This document shows, in pieces, positions 8,001 through 14,711 of a stretch of 29,073 bases of DNA (the stretch's first letter is position 1; every line of letters starts with the position of its first letter). The translations under genes and the position numbers were made by a program. The notes under the pieces were generated by a model. The model saw only the letters and a list, made by a program, of their open reading frames with translations. It did not search any database and was not told the origin of the DNA. The DNA comes from a virus, in IMG/VR virus record IMGVR_UViG_3300032213_002860, positions 1 to 29,073 of that record; one strand, 5' to 3'.

Positions 8001-10336
8001 GCAGTAATTTCACAACCGCTGGAGTAGTTACAGCTACCGGTAACGTCACAGGTGGTAATGTACTCACAGGTGGGGCAGTCAGTGCCACAGCCAACATTAC
8101 TGGTGGTAATGTACTCACTGGTGGCTTGATTTCGGCCACTAGCACAATCACTAGTGCGGCCAACATCACAGGTGGCAACTTGCTCACTGGTGGTCTGATC
8201 AGTGCAACTAGCACAATTACCAGTGCGGCCAACATCACAGGTGGTAATGTATTAACCGGCGGTCTGATCACAGCCACAGGTAACATCACTGGTGCTAATT
8301 TGATTCTGACCACGGGCATTATTGATGGTCCTGCCAGCGGTCGTATCACCATCAATGGTTCAGACCTTGACACAGACTTTGCAGTGGATGGCGATACCTT
8401 GGCCAATGTGTTTTATGTAGATGCTGGTACAGGCACAGCCAGCTTTGGTAGCTCTACACAGGTTACCAACGCTGTTGTAAACTTTAGTACAACCACGTCA
8501 ATCAAGGTTCCAACAGGTAACACAGCACAACGTCCAGGCACCGGTGTCACAGGTATGGTGCGTTTCAATACCACCAACAACAACTTGGAATTGTATGACA
8601 ACACTGAATGGACCGCGGTGGGTGTGCCAGTGTTCACAGTCATTGCCGATGAACAGTTTGCCGGCGATGGCAGCACAGTGCAGTTCACCTTGACCAATGG
8701 TAGCCAAACAACCAATAGCTGTATCGTAAGCATTAACGGTGTGGTCCAGATCCCAACCCTGGCCTATGCAGTCTCTGGTGCAGGCGGAAACATCTTGACA
8801 TTCACAGAAGCTCCGGCAACCACAGACGTGATTGATGTGCGTGAAATCACCACAACTACCACAGTCAACTCAATTGCTAACGGACCTGGTAATGCTATCA
8901 TAGCAGTCAGCGATACCACAGCTGACGTAGTCATGACCGGCAATGTAAGTCCATCGGCCAACTTGACCTACAGTTTGGGCAATACCACAAATCGTTGGAG
9001 CAACTTATGGGTTGGTGGAAACACCATTTACCTAGGTAACTTACAACTCAAAGAAGCTTCACCTAACACATTTGCTGTGTTCACAGCAGACGGTATCACA
9101 CAGGCCAACGTGGACGTGGGCAACGTGGACGTCAGTGCTATCACTACTGGTACCAGCGTCATTGGTATCTACGGCACAGGTCAGGCCTATATCAACGTAA
9201 ACAGCAATGCCAACGTTTTATTGGCATCCAACACCAGCGTGTTGGTCAACGGTGCATTCAGTGCCACTGGCAACGTAGTAGCCACAGGTAATGTAACGGG
9301 TGGAAATATCACCACAGCTGGACTTGCGACTGTCACAGGTAATGTGATAGGTGGAAATATCACTACAGCTGGACTTGCGACTGTCACAGGTAATGTGATA
9401 GGTGGAAACATCCGTACCGCAGGTCTAATCACAGCCACCGGCAACATCACAGGTGGAAACTTGGTCACAGCCGGCAATCTAACAGCTAACGGTCTTACTG
9501 TGAACTCCGATGCTGTTATAACAGGTAACTTGACAGTCAATGGTACAACAACTACTATCAATTCTAACACAATTACCACAAACGACTTGCAAATCAGCGT
9601 TGCTAACAATGCAGCCAGCGCCGCGCAAGCCAACAATGGTGGTCTTGAAGTTGGCCCATTAAGTGGTCCTTACATCACTTGGCTGTACAACAACTCGGCC
9701 AACAGCTGGGTATCAAGTGCTGGAATTAGTGCTGTAGGTAACATTTCTACTGGTGGCAATTTGAGCATTGTTGGAAACATTGTTGACACAGGCCCACTGA
9801 CTATCAGTACTTCAAGCAATGGCAATATCACACTAGCGCCAAATGGCACAGGAGTGATTGTGGTCAACGCTGACATACGCAATGGTCAGGCCAATGCCAC
9901 GGGCAACATTGGTGCCACTGCAGCACGTTTCAACACTGTGTTTGCTCTAGCAACATCAGCACAATACGCTGACTTGGCAGAGAAATATGCCGCAGACGCA
10001 GACTATGCTCCGGGTACAGTGGTCATGTTTGGCGGCTCAGCTGAAGTTACCTTGTGTGTGAACGATGGTTGTTCCAGAGTGGCAGGTGTGATTTCAACCA
10101 ACCCCAGCTACAGGATGAACGATGGCTTGCAAAGTGAATACACTGCCATGGTAGCATTAACTGGACGTGTGCCCACAAGCGTAACAGGTACAGTTCGCAA
10201 AGGCGACATGATGGTCAGTGCCGGCAATGGTGTAGCACGGGCCGAAGCCAATCCAGCGGTAGGCACAGTGATCGGCAAAGCCTTGGCTGACAGCGAAGGC
10301 GACGCAGTGATAGAAGTGGTAGTTGGTCGCGTTTAA
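5081..10336 (+). CDS. Giant repeat-rich tail fibre protein (1751 aa)
   Basis: The largest gene of the window. I chose the ATG at 5081 (MAVTRIKNNQITDATSG) because it has GGAGAG upstream and a typical fibre N terminus; the frame is open 69 bp further upstream without support. Modules in order: GNLTVQGNTTTI near 54-65; VYIANTNSTTRIAG near 248-261; QFNDSDVLNGSPGFTF near 333-350; DNDVASKYYVD near 557; RILVKNEANAVFNGVY near 632; a 17-residue repeat (ATGNVTGGNILTGGL type) over about 770-920 and 970-1080; a second QFND module near 944; NTAQRPG and GDGST modules at 1145-1245; YSLGNTTNRWSNLWV near 1297; another GNLTVNGTTTTI near 1482; and a C-terminal domain from ADLAEKY (1631) to the end. It is probably an extended trimeric host-recognition fibre. 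The N-to-C virion orientation is inferred. Confidence 0.88.
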   Translation: MAVTRIKNNQITDATSGNTFLGVNATSKLQDFTITSGKIANNLTYNSNLTVTGNLTVQGNTTTIDTTITTIEDPVILLASGQTSGTPVVDIGFVGARGDQSNIAFVWDESADEFVTAFTSTGETNTTITISSYADFHTSNANIGGNIVINGTTSLVGNIVGAASFTGNVTAGNLLTPGLVSAAGNVTGGNIRTAGSITATGNIDSNAVITGGVIHASSGNIGVPFGVTTLYLGNNNPTTVYIGGDASNVYIANTNSTTRIAGNATVGGFISAVGNVIGGNVTTAGLVSATGNVTGGNLLYGAGIVSGTGNVYAANFIGNISGNIDAGGSNTEVQFNDSDVLNGSPGFTFNKVGNVLTANGNINGANLFTGGQVSAAGNIIANASSFFIGNGSQLTGVAASSAGFPISNGTSNLNASANSNITVGVAGTSNVAVFATTGVFVTGVVSATANVTGGNILTGGLISATANITGGNLLTPGLISATGLATSGNIETAGYVSATGNVIALAVNTATLASSGGITLATTGANGNISITPNGTGNIILGGNTYINGVSLQPVQDNDVASKYYVDILASTGLTVHTAVVAATTGNLATATGGTITYTQPNGASNGVGALLTTTGSFNLIDTANVQTLGTRILVKNEANAVFNGVYTWANATNLVRSTDADQWGTNSSEALSLNSYFFVTGGNVNLGSAYVVDAPSGIITFGTSNITFAQFSQAQIYSANTSAGLILVGQTFSAKVDNNTTAFDGTGNISVKAGANLTTPNIGAATGTSLSATGNIASGGNLIATGFVTATGNVAGGNVTTGGLVTATGNVTGGNILTGGFVTATGNLAGGNVTTGGLVSSTGNITGGNLITAGLVTATGNVTGGNVLTAGLISATSTITSAANITGGNVLTGGLISATSNVTGGNLLFGSGIVSGTGNIYANNIFANISGNIDAGGANTNIQFNDNDLLAGSPGFTFDKTSNAVVANGNITGSNFTTAGVVTATGNVTGGNVLTGGAVSATANITGGNVLTGGLISATSTITSAANITGGNLLTGGLISATSTITSAANITGGNVLTGGLITATGNITGANLILTTGIIDGPASGRITINGSDLDTDFAVDGDTLANVFYVDAGTGTASFGSSTQVTNAVVNFSTTTSIKVPTGNTAQRPGTGVTGMVRFNTTNNNLELYDNTEWTAVGVPVFTVIADEQFAGDGSTVQFTLTNGSQTTNSCIVSINGVVQIPTLAYAVSGAGGNILTFTEAPATTDVIDVREITTTTTVNSIANGPGNAIIAVSDTTADVVMTGNVSPSANLTYSLGNTTNRWSNLWVGGNTIYLGNLQLKEASPNTFAVFTADGITQANVDVGNVDVSAITTGTSVIGIYGTGQAYINVNSNANVLLASNTSVLVNGAFSATGNVVATGNVTGGNITTAGLATVTGNVIGGNITTAGLATVTGNVIGGNIRTAGLITATGNITGGNLVTAGNLTANGLTVNSDAVITGNLTVNGTTTTINSNTITTNDLQISVANNAASAAQANNGGLEVGPLSGPYITWLYNNSANSWVSSAGISAVGNISTGGNLSIVGNIVDTGPLTISTSSNGNITLAPNGTGVIVVNADIRNGQANATGNIGATAARFNTVFALATSAQYADLAEKYAADADYAPGTVVMFGGSAEVTLCVNDGCSRVAGVISTNPSYRMNDGLQSEYTAMVALTGRVPTSVTGTVRKGDMMVSAGNGVARAEANPAVGTVIGKALADSEGDAVIEVVVGRV
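7390..8320 (+). repeat. In-frame 51-bp / 69-bp coding repeat array
   Basis: About a dozen tandem units encode a 17-residue consensus such as VTATGNVTGGNILTGGL. A 23-residue form (LISATSTITSAANITGGNLL plus TGG) occurs at 7697-7765, 8126-8194 and 8195-8263. The array is interrupted at about 7850-7990 by a QFND module. Units differ mostly at third codon positions, which suggests selection on the protein plus gene conversion. One repeat may equal one turn of a beta-helix; that is inference. Confidence 0.85.
9299..9400 (+). repeat. Near-perfect 51-bp tandem duplication
   Basis: Units 9299-9349 and 9350-9400 each encode GGNITTAGLATVTGNVI and differ by one synonymous base (ACC versus ACT). A third, diverged unit (GGNIRTAGLITATGNIT) follows. 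This looks like a recent slippage or recombination event that keeps the frame. Confidence 0.9.
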
Positions 10337-10350
10337 CAGTTTAAAACTGT

Positions 10351-10383
10351 AAAAAATAGGACTGGCAACAGTTCTATTTTTTT
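10351..10383 (+). terminator. Terminator after the giant fibre gene
   Basis: A 14-bp stem (AAAAAATAGGACTG with CAGTTCTATTTTTT, one G-U pair) closes on a GCAA tetraloop at 10365-10368 and ends in a T run. An imperfect palindrome (ACAGTTTAAAACTGT, 10336-10350) precedes it. It separates the 1751-aa fibre from the 10413 gene, which has its own late promoter. Confidence 0.85.
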
Positions 10384-10385
10384 GG

Positions 10386-10392
10386 CTAAATA
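10386..10392 (+). promoter_or_regulatory. Late promoter (CTAAATA)
   Basis: CTAAATA directly follows the terminator and lies 20 nt before the ATG at 10413, which has an AGGTGA ribosome-binding site. It restarts late transcription for the 10413 gene. Confidence 0.55.
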
Positions 10393-10412
10393 TGTGATCA
10401 ACAGGTGAATGC

Positions 10413-12047
10413 ATGGGATTAACAAGACTTAGAGCCGAACAAATATCAGACATTGACTACAAACAGGCAGTCCGTGCGATCTCAACTACCAATGTTACCT
10501 TGTCTGGCGGAGCACCCAGCCAAGTAGATGGTGTAAATCTCAGCGTAGATGACCGAGTCTTGGTTAACGGCCAAAACACAGGCAACCAAAACGGTATCTA
10601 TCAAGTTGAAACTGTGGGCACAGGATCAAACGGTACCTGGATCCGTAGTGTGGATACCAATGCCACCGGTGAACTACAAGCCGGTACCATTGTCATGGTC
10701 ACAGAAGGCACAGTATACAAAGACACGCAGTGGAAACTGACCACCAACAATCCCATCATAATTGGCACCACGGCGCTGACCTTTGAGCAGAATTCGGCTT
10801 TTGCGTTCGGCAACATCTACGCCAACGGCACAGCAGTGTTGGCCAACACAGTTGGCGATGTACTCACACTCACCGCTGGCAACAACATCCAGATCACCGG
10901 CAACAACTCTGCCAAATCTGTGACCATAGCAGTCACAGGCATCAGTCTTAACTCAATTTCCAACGGAACCAGCAACGTCAACGTGGTTTCATCAGGCGGC
11001 AATATCACAGTGGGTGTAGCTGGCACCAACAACGTGGCAGTGTTGTCTTCTGACACAGCGACCTTTGCAGCCAACTTGTTGCCTAGTGCCAATGTGACCT
11101 ACAGTCTAGGTTCAAACACAGCCAGATGGAAAGATTTATGGGTTGCCAATAGTTCAATTTACATTGGCGATGTCACCCTGGCCACAACCGGTAATTCTTT
11201 GACCATAAACGGTGCCAATGTTCTCACAGGCAATGCAGGTTCAAATCTCAGCACCACCGGCAATGTTGTTGGTGGCAACATACTAACCAGCGGCGTTGTT
11301 TCATCAACCGGCACAATAACAGGCGCCAATATTACCGGAAGCAACTTGTTGACCGGTGGACTAATTACAGCCACTGGCAACATCACAGGCGGAAACATAT
11401 TAACAACCGGCACCGTGAGTGCCACGGGCACGATTACCGGTGCGGCCAACATCACAGGTGGAAATTTATTAACTTCAGGATTGATCACTGCCACAGGAAA
11501 CGTCATTGCTGGAAATGTTTCAACTGCTGGATTGATCAGTGCCACCGGTAATATTACCGGCGGTAATATTTTAGGTAACGGTGCAGGCTTATCTGGTATA
11601 ACCTCATTCAGTAACATCACAGTCACCGGTGGCAACAGTGCCGTGGCAGATAGCATAGCCGATACCCTGACTTTGACAGCCGGCACTGGTATCAGTATTG
11701 TGATCGATCCGGCCACAGACACCATAACCATTGGCGCCCAGGGCGGCAGCGAACTCTTTGTGGATGGAGCAGATTTTGGAACAGTAACCGAACCAGTTAC
11801 AGTATCGGAGGATCTGGGCCTGATAACCGGCACTGTGGATAGTGAAGCAGATCTTGGAGAACTGGTCATTTCGGGTTTGATCTATCCAGATCAGTTTGTG
11901 TTACCCGGCTACACCACCAGCACATTGCCCAGTGCTGCAATAGCTGGCGCTATGATATACGTGACCAACGAAACCGGAGGACCAGTGCCGGCCTTTGCCG
12001 ACGGCACCAATTGGCGCAGAGTTACAGACCGTGCAATAGTGACATAA
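10413..12047 (+). CDS. Tail fibre protein (544 aa)
   Basis: The N terminus MGLTRLRAEQISDIDYKQAV leads into a common fibre module, DRVLVNGQNTGNQNGIY at about 47-63 with WIRSVDTNATGEL after it. Residues near 230-244 (YSLGSNTARWKDLWV) match the 1751-aa fibre. A short stretch of the 17-residue TGNITGGN repeat follows (about 270-390). The C terminus, AGAMIYVTNETGGPVPAFAD then GTNWRRVTDRAIVT, is a typical end domain of phage structural proteins. No chaperone or peptidase domain is evident. The stop codon lies inside the late promoter of the next gene. It is probably another subunit of the fibre apparatus or an alternative receptor-binding fibre. Confidence 0.85.
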   Translation: MGLTRLRAEQISDIDYKQAVRAISTTNVTLSGGAPSQVDGVNLSVDDRVLVNGQNTGNQNGIYQVETVGTGSNGTWIRSVDTNATGELQAGTIVMVTEGTVYKDTQWKLTTNNPIIIGTTALTFEQNSAFAFGNIYANGTAVLANTVGDVLTLTAGNNIQITGNNSAKSVTIAVTGISLNSISNGTSNVNVVSSGGNITVGVAGTNNVAVLSSDTATFAANLLPSANVTYSLGSNTARWKDLWVANSSIYIGDVTLATTGNSLTINGANVLTGNAGSNLSTTGNVVGGNILTSGVVSSTGTITGANITGSNLLTGGLITATGNITGGNILTTGTVSATGTITGAANITGGNLLTSGLITATGNVIAGNVSTAGLISATGNITGGNILGNGAGLSGITSFSNITVTGGNSAVADSIADTLTLTAGTGISIVIDPATDTITIGAQGGSELFVDGADFGTVTEPVTVSEDLGLITGTVDSEADLGELVISGLIYPDQFVLPGYTTSTLPSAAIAGAMIYVTNETGGPVPAFADGTNWRRVTDRAIVT

Positions 12048-12050
12048 ATA
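12044..12050 (+). promoter_or_regulatory. Late promoter overlapping a stop codon
   Basis: ATAAATA followed by C; its TAA (12045-12047) is also the stop codon of the 10413 gene. It lies 17 nt before the ATG at 12068, which has an AGGA ribosome-binding site. Confidence 0.65.
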
Positions 12051-12067
12051 CGATATAGGAACTTAAA

Positions 12068-13624
12068 ATGGCCTCACAAGTACAATACAGACGCGGAACC
12101 AACGCACAAAATGCGGCTTTTACCGGAGCCCTGGGCGAAATCACCGTGGACACCACCGCCGGAACCCTACGGGTACATGATGCTATCACACCAGGCGGCA
12201 GTAACATTGCCACTGTGGCTTATGTTGCAGCACAAATTGGTGCCCTGAGTTCTAATAGTATCAGTTCTGGAACCAGTAACGTCAGCGTTACCAGTTCAGG
12301 AGGTAACGTTACAACCAGTGTGGGTGGAACAGCCAACGTGCTTAATGTTACATCTACCGGCGCTATCATTACCGGTGTGGCCAGTGCCACTGGCAACGTA
12401 CAGGGTGGCAACTTGAGAACAGCAGGATTGATCACAGCCACAGGAAACATTGACTCCGCTGCAGTAATAACTGGCGCTACGATACACGCAAGCGGTGGCA
12501 ACATTGGTGTGCCATTTGGAGTAACTACCTTGTTGTTGGGCAATGTTAATCCAACAACAATTTACATAGGTGGCGATGCCAGCAATGTTTATATTGCCAA
12601 CACAAATAGTACTACCAGGATAGCTGGCAATGCAACAGTTGGAGGATTTATATCTGCTACTGGCAACGTTGTTGGTGGTAACATAAGAACCGCTGGATTG
12701 ATATCAGCCACAGGCAACATTGTCGGCGGCAACATCACAATCAATGGCAGTGCGGTGATTACAGGTAACCTGAGTGTATCAGGAACAGAAACCATATTCA
12801 ATGTGGCCAATCTCACAGTCAACGACAAAGACATCATTGTGGCCAACAACGTCACAGGTGGAGCCAATGTTGATGGGTCTGGCATACAGGCAGGAAACCC
12901 TGCCACAGCCACCTGGTTTTTCAACAATGCCACAACGTCGTGGCAGAGCAATATTGGTATCACACCCACAACCAACGGAACATTATCTCTGGGCGGCGCC
13001 AGCAATTATTGGGGCACAGCATTTGTAACCAATGTAAGTCTAACAGGCAACATTGTTGATTCGAATGCGCTAACTATTAGCACTGGGTCCAATGGCAACA
13101 TCACGTTGGCACCTAACGGAACCGGTGTAATCGTGGTCAACACTGACATACGTAATGGTCAAGCAAATGGTACAGGTAACATTGGCAGTTCAACTGCATA
13201 TTTTAACACTGTGTTTGCCAAAGCCACAAGTGCCCAATATGCTGACTTGGCAGAGATGTATCTGGCCGATGCTGAGTATGCTCCTGGCACTGTGCTAGAA
13301 TTTGGTGGCAACAAAGAAATCACCATTTCAAATTCCAGTCATAGTACTCGTGTGGCTGGAATAGTTTCTACCAATCCAAGTTATCTCATGAACGCCGCTC
13401 AATCTGGCGACACAGCGACTCCGGTGGCACTGACCGGTCGTGTGCCTTGCAGTGTAGTTGGTACCATAGCCAAAGGTGATCGCTTGGTTGCCAGTCATAT
13501 TCCAGGTGTGGCATGTGTGCTTGATTTGGCACAGTATCAACCGGCCTGTATCATTGGCAAAGCCCTGGAAAACTACAATTCAGACCAACCCGGAGTGATC
13601 GAAGTAGCTGTAGGTCGTACATGA
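12068..13624 (+). CDS. Tail fibre / receptor-binding protein with Mtd-like N terminus (518 aa)
   Basis: The start QVQYRRGTNAQNAAFTGALG, then EITVDTTAGTLRVHD, matches the N-terminal domain pattern of the phage major tropism determinant family, a virion-attachment domain. Residues about 125-198 repeat a segment of the 1751-aa fibre, with high similarity also at DNA level (12434-12680 versus 5676-5920). GNLSVSGTETIF near 234 is the common GNLTV module. The C-terminal 125 residues (ADLAEMYLADAEYAPGTVLE onward, VAGIVSTNPSYLMN, VALTGRVP, ending VIEVAVGRT) are paralogous to the end of the 1751-aa fibre. There is no C-type lectin fold, so the receptor-binding part is not Mtd-like. The stop overlaps the next start (ATGA). 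Confidence 0.85.
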   Translation: MASQVQYRRGTNAQNAAFTGALGEITVDTTAGTLRVHDAITPGGSNIATVAYVAAQIGALSSNSISSGTSNVSVTSSGGNVTTSVGGTANVLNVTSTGAIITGVASATGNVQGGNLRTAGLITATGNIDSAAVITGATIHASGGNIGVPFGVTTLLLGNVNPTTIYIGGDASNVYIANTNSTTRIAGNATVGGFISATGNVVGGNIRTAGLISATGNIVGGNITINGSAVITGNLSVSGTETIFNVANLTVNDKDIIVANNVTGGANVDGSGIQAGNPATATWFFNNATTSWQSNIGITPTTNGTLSLGGASNYWGTAFVTNVSLTGNIVDSNALTISTGSNGNITLAPNGTGVIVVNTDIRNGQANGTGNIGSSTAYFNTVFAKATSAQYADLAEMYLADAEYAPGTVLEFGGNKEITISNSSHSTRVAGIVSTNPSYLMNAAQSGDTATPVALTGRVPCSVVGTIAKGDRLVASHIPGVACVLDLAQYQPACIIGKALENYNSDQPGVIEVAVGRT

Positions 13625-14286
13625 TCCAGGCTCACTACAGAGAAGATTATCCTGGCGAATTTATTGTAATTGAAACTCGCTGGTCTGGCGGCAAAAAACA
13701 TCAAAGCCGAGAATGGGTGCCCAATCCCATCGAAAATCAACATATCTCAGGACGTGCAGCCTGCATTGGCAGCGATGTAGATCAAGAAAAATTTGATTAT
13801 ACAAAACTACAGCGACACCGCGGTGGACTGCTCAGCAGTAAAAAATTACAGACTTATGGTGCGGGTCATGTGGCCAAGCAAATGCGATTGGATTTTGCTG
13901 TGGAATCTGATGTCACGAATCTTGAAGAACTGATGAATTTGAATTATCATGACAAAAACATCATCTATACCACAACAAAAAACTGTTTGAAATATCCAGA
14001 AAATTTTTATATTGTGCCACACCGGCCCAGATCCATAGATCCGGTGCTGGCAGTGTATCTTGCCGCATTTGATCAACACAAAGAAATTTTTTTGCTAGGA
14101 TACAACAAGGAAGTATTTGTTGACTCGCCCGACTGGCAACAACAGCTTGATCAAATATTTTCTGCCTATAGTGGAGTATCGTTTTTTATTGTTGGCGAAC
14201 GAACCAATATGTTTCCACAGTGGTTTGAGCATGCCAACGTCAACCACTTGGATCACAGGCAGTTTGTGATCTATTGTGACGTGTGA
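13621..14286 (+). CDS. Conserved phage protein, possible glycosyltransferase-associated fold
   Basis: 221 residues, starting in a 4-bp ATGA overlap with the fibre gene, so the two are translationally coupled. The segments REDYPGEFIVIETRW (7-21), EWVPNPIENQHISGRAACIG (31-50) and FDYTKLQRHRGGLLSSKKLQ (58-77) have a pattern I recognise from unassigned marine phage genes. The C-terminal half has DPVLAVYLAAFDQHKEIFLL (140-159) followed by GYN, which parallels SGPVAAGIAAMDGHRRIYML of the 2253 gene. A Rossmann-like fold related to the DUF115/MptE group is therefore likely, but catalytic residues cannot be named. The 3' end overlaps the convergent NUDIX gene by 16 bp. Confidence 0.7.
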   Translation: MIQAHYREDYPGEFIVIETRWSGGKKHQSREWVPNPIENQHISGRAACIGSDVDQEKFDYTKLQRHRGGLLSSKKLQTYGAGHVAKQMRLDFAVESDVTNLEELMNLNYHDKNIIYTTTKNCLKYPENFYIVPHRPRSIDPVLAVYLAAFDQHKEIFLLGYNKEVFVDSPDWQQQLDQIFSAYSGVSFFIVGERTNMFPQWFEHANVNHLDHRQFVIYCDV

Positions 14287-14711
14287 ACTGCCAGTTCCAA
14301 AGTAGAAATTTTTTCACGCACCGCTTCAAAATTCACAGTAGACCACAATCCTGGGTGCATGGGTCTTGGCCAGGTGCCCGAATCAATCCAGGCATATCCA
14401 GAGTGTTCATCGTTGAGCTCTGGAACAAATTCTTGTTCTACTGAACAATAAAAAGTATGATAGGCAAATGCCCCATCAACCGTGGTAAATTTTTCAATAG
14501 GAACCAAGCGCATGAAATCTGGAACAAATCCCAGTTCTTCCTGACATTCTCTAAACATGGCATCGCGCAAAGACTCGCCGGGCTCAATACGACCACCGGG
14601 CAAGCCCCATGATCCTGGGTGTTTGGGATCGTTGCGCATGAGATACAGATAGCGACCCGTGCTCACGGAATAAAACCACACTCCTACAGCGTTTACAATA
14701 CTAGACTCCAT
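14271..14711 (-). CDS. NUDIX hydrolase
   Basis: 146 residues. A complete NUDIX box lies at about residues 41-63 (GRIEPGESLRDAMFRE, then CQEELGF), matching GX5EX7REUXEEXGU with both metal-binding glutamates present. It is preceded by the strand YLYLMRNDPKHPGSWGLPGG. NUDIX enzymes hydrolyse nucleoside diphosphates linked to another group, such as oxidised dNTPs, NDP-sugars or dinucleoside polyphosphates. The substrate cannot be told from the box alone. I chose the ATG at 14711 because it has a strong GGGAGGAC ribosome-binding site; an in-frame upstream ATG at 14765 lies deep inside gp15. It overlaps the end of gp15 by 19 bp and is the last gene of the gp14-gp15-NUDIX operon, an unusual setting for this enzyme. 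Confidence 0.92.
   Translation of the reverse strand: MESSIVNAVGVWFYSVSTGRYLYLMRNDPKHPGSWGLPGGRIEPGESLRDAMFRECQEELGFVPDFMRLVPIEKFTTVDGAFAYHTFYCSVEQEFVPELNDEHSGYAWIDSGTWPRPMHPGLWSTVNFEAVREKISTLELAVHTSQ

Noticed and set aside
7390-9480. Regular short repeats that could suggest a CRISPR-like array
   Set aside because: The repeats are contiguous, in-frame coding units of a fibre gene with 51-bp periodicity; there are no unique spacers and the variation is mainly at third codon positions.
5476-11869. Long minus-strand open frames through the fibre genes (Pro/Leu/Val-rich, up to 240 codons)
   Set aside because: They mirror the biased repeat codons of the plus-strand fibres, lack ribosome-binding sites and have repetitive compositions without protein-like patterns.
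12068-13624. Diversity-generating retroelement, suggested by the Mtd-like N terminus
   Set aside because: No reverse transcriptase, template repeat or C-type-lectin variable region is visible in the window; only the attachment domain is shared.
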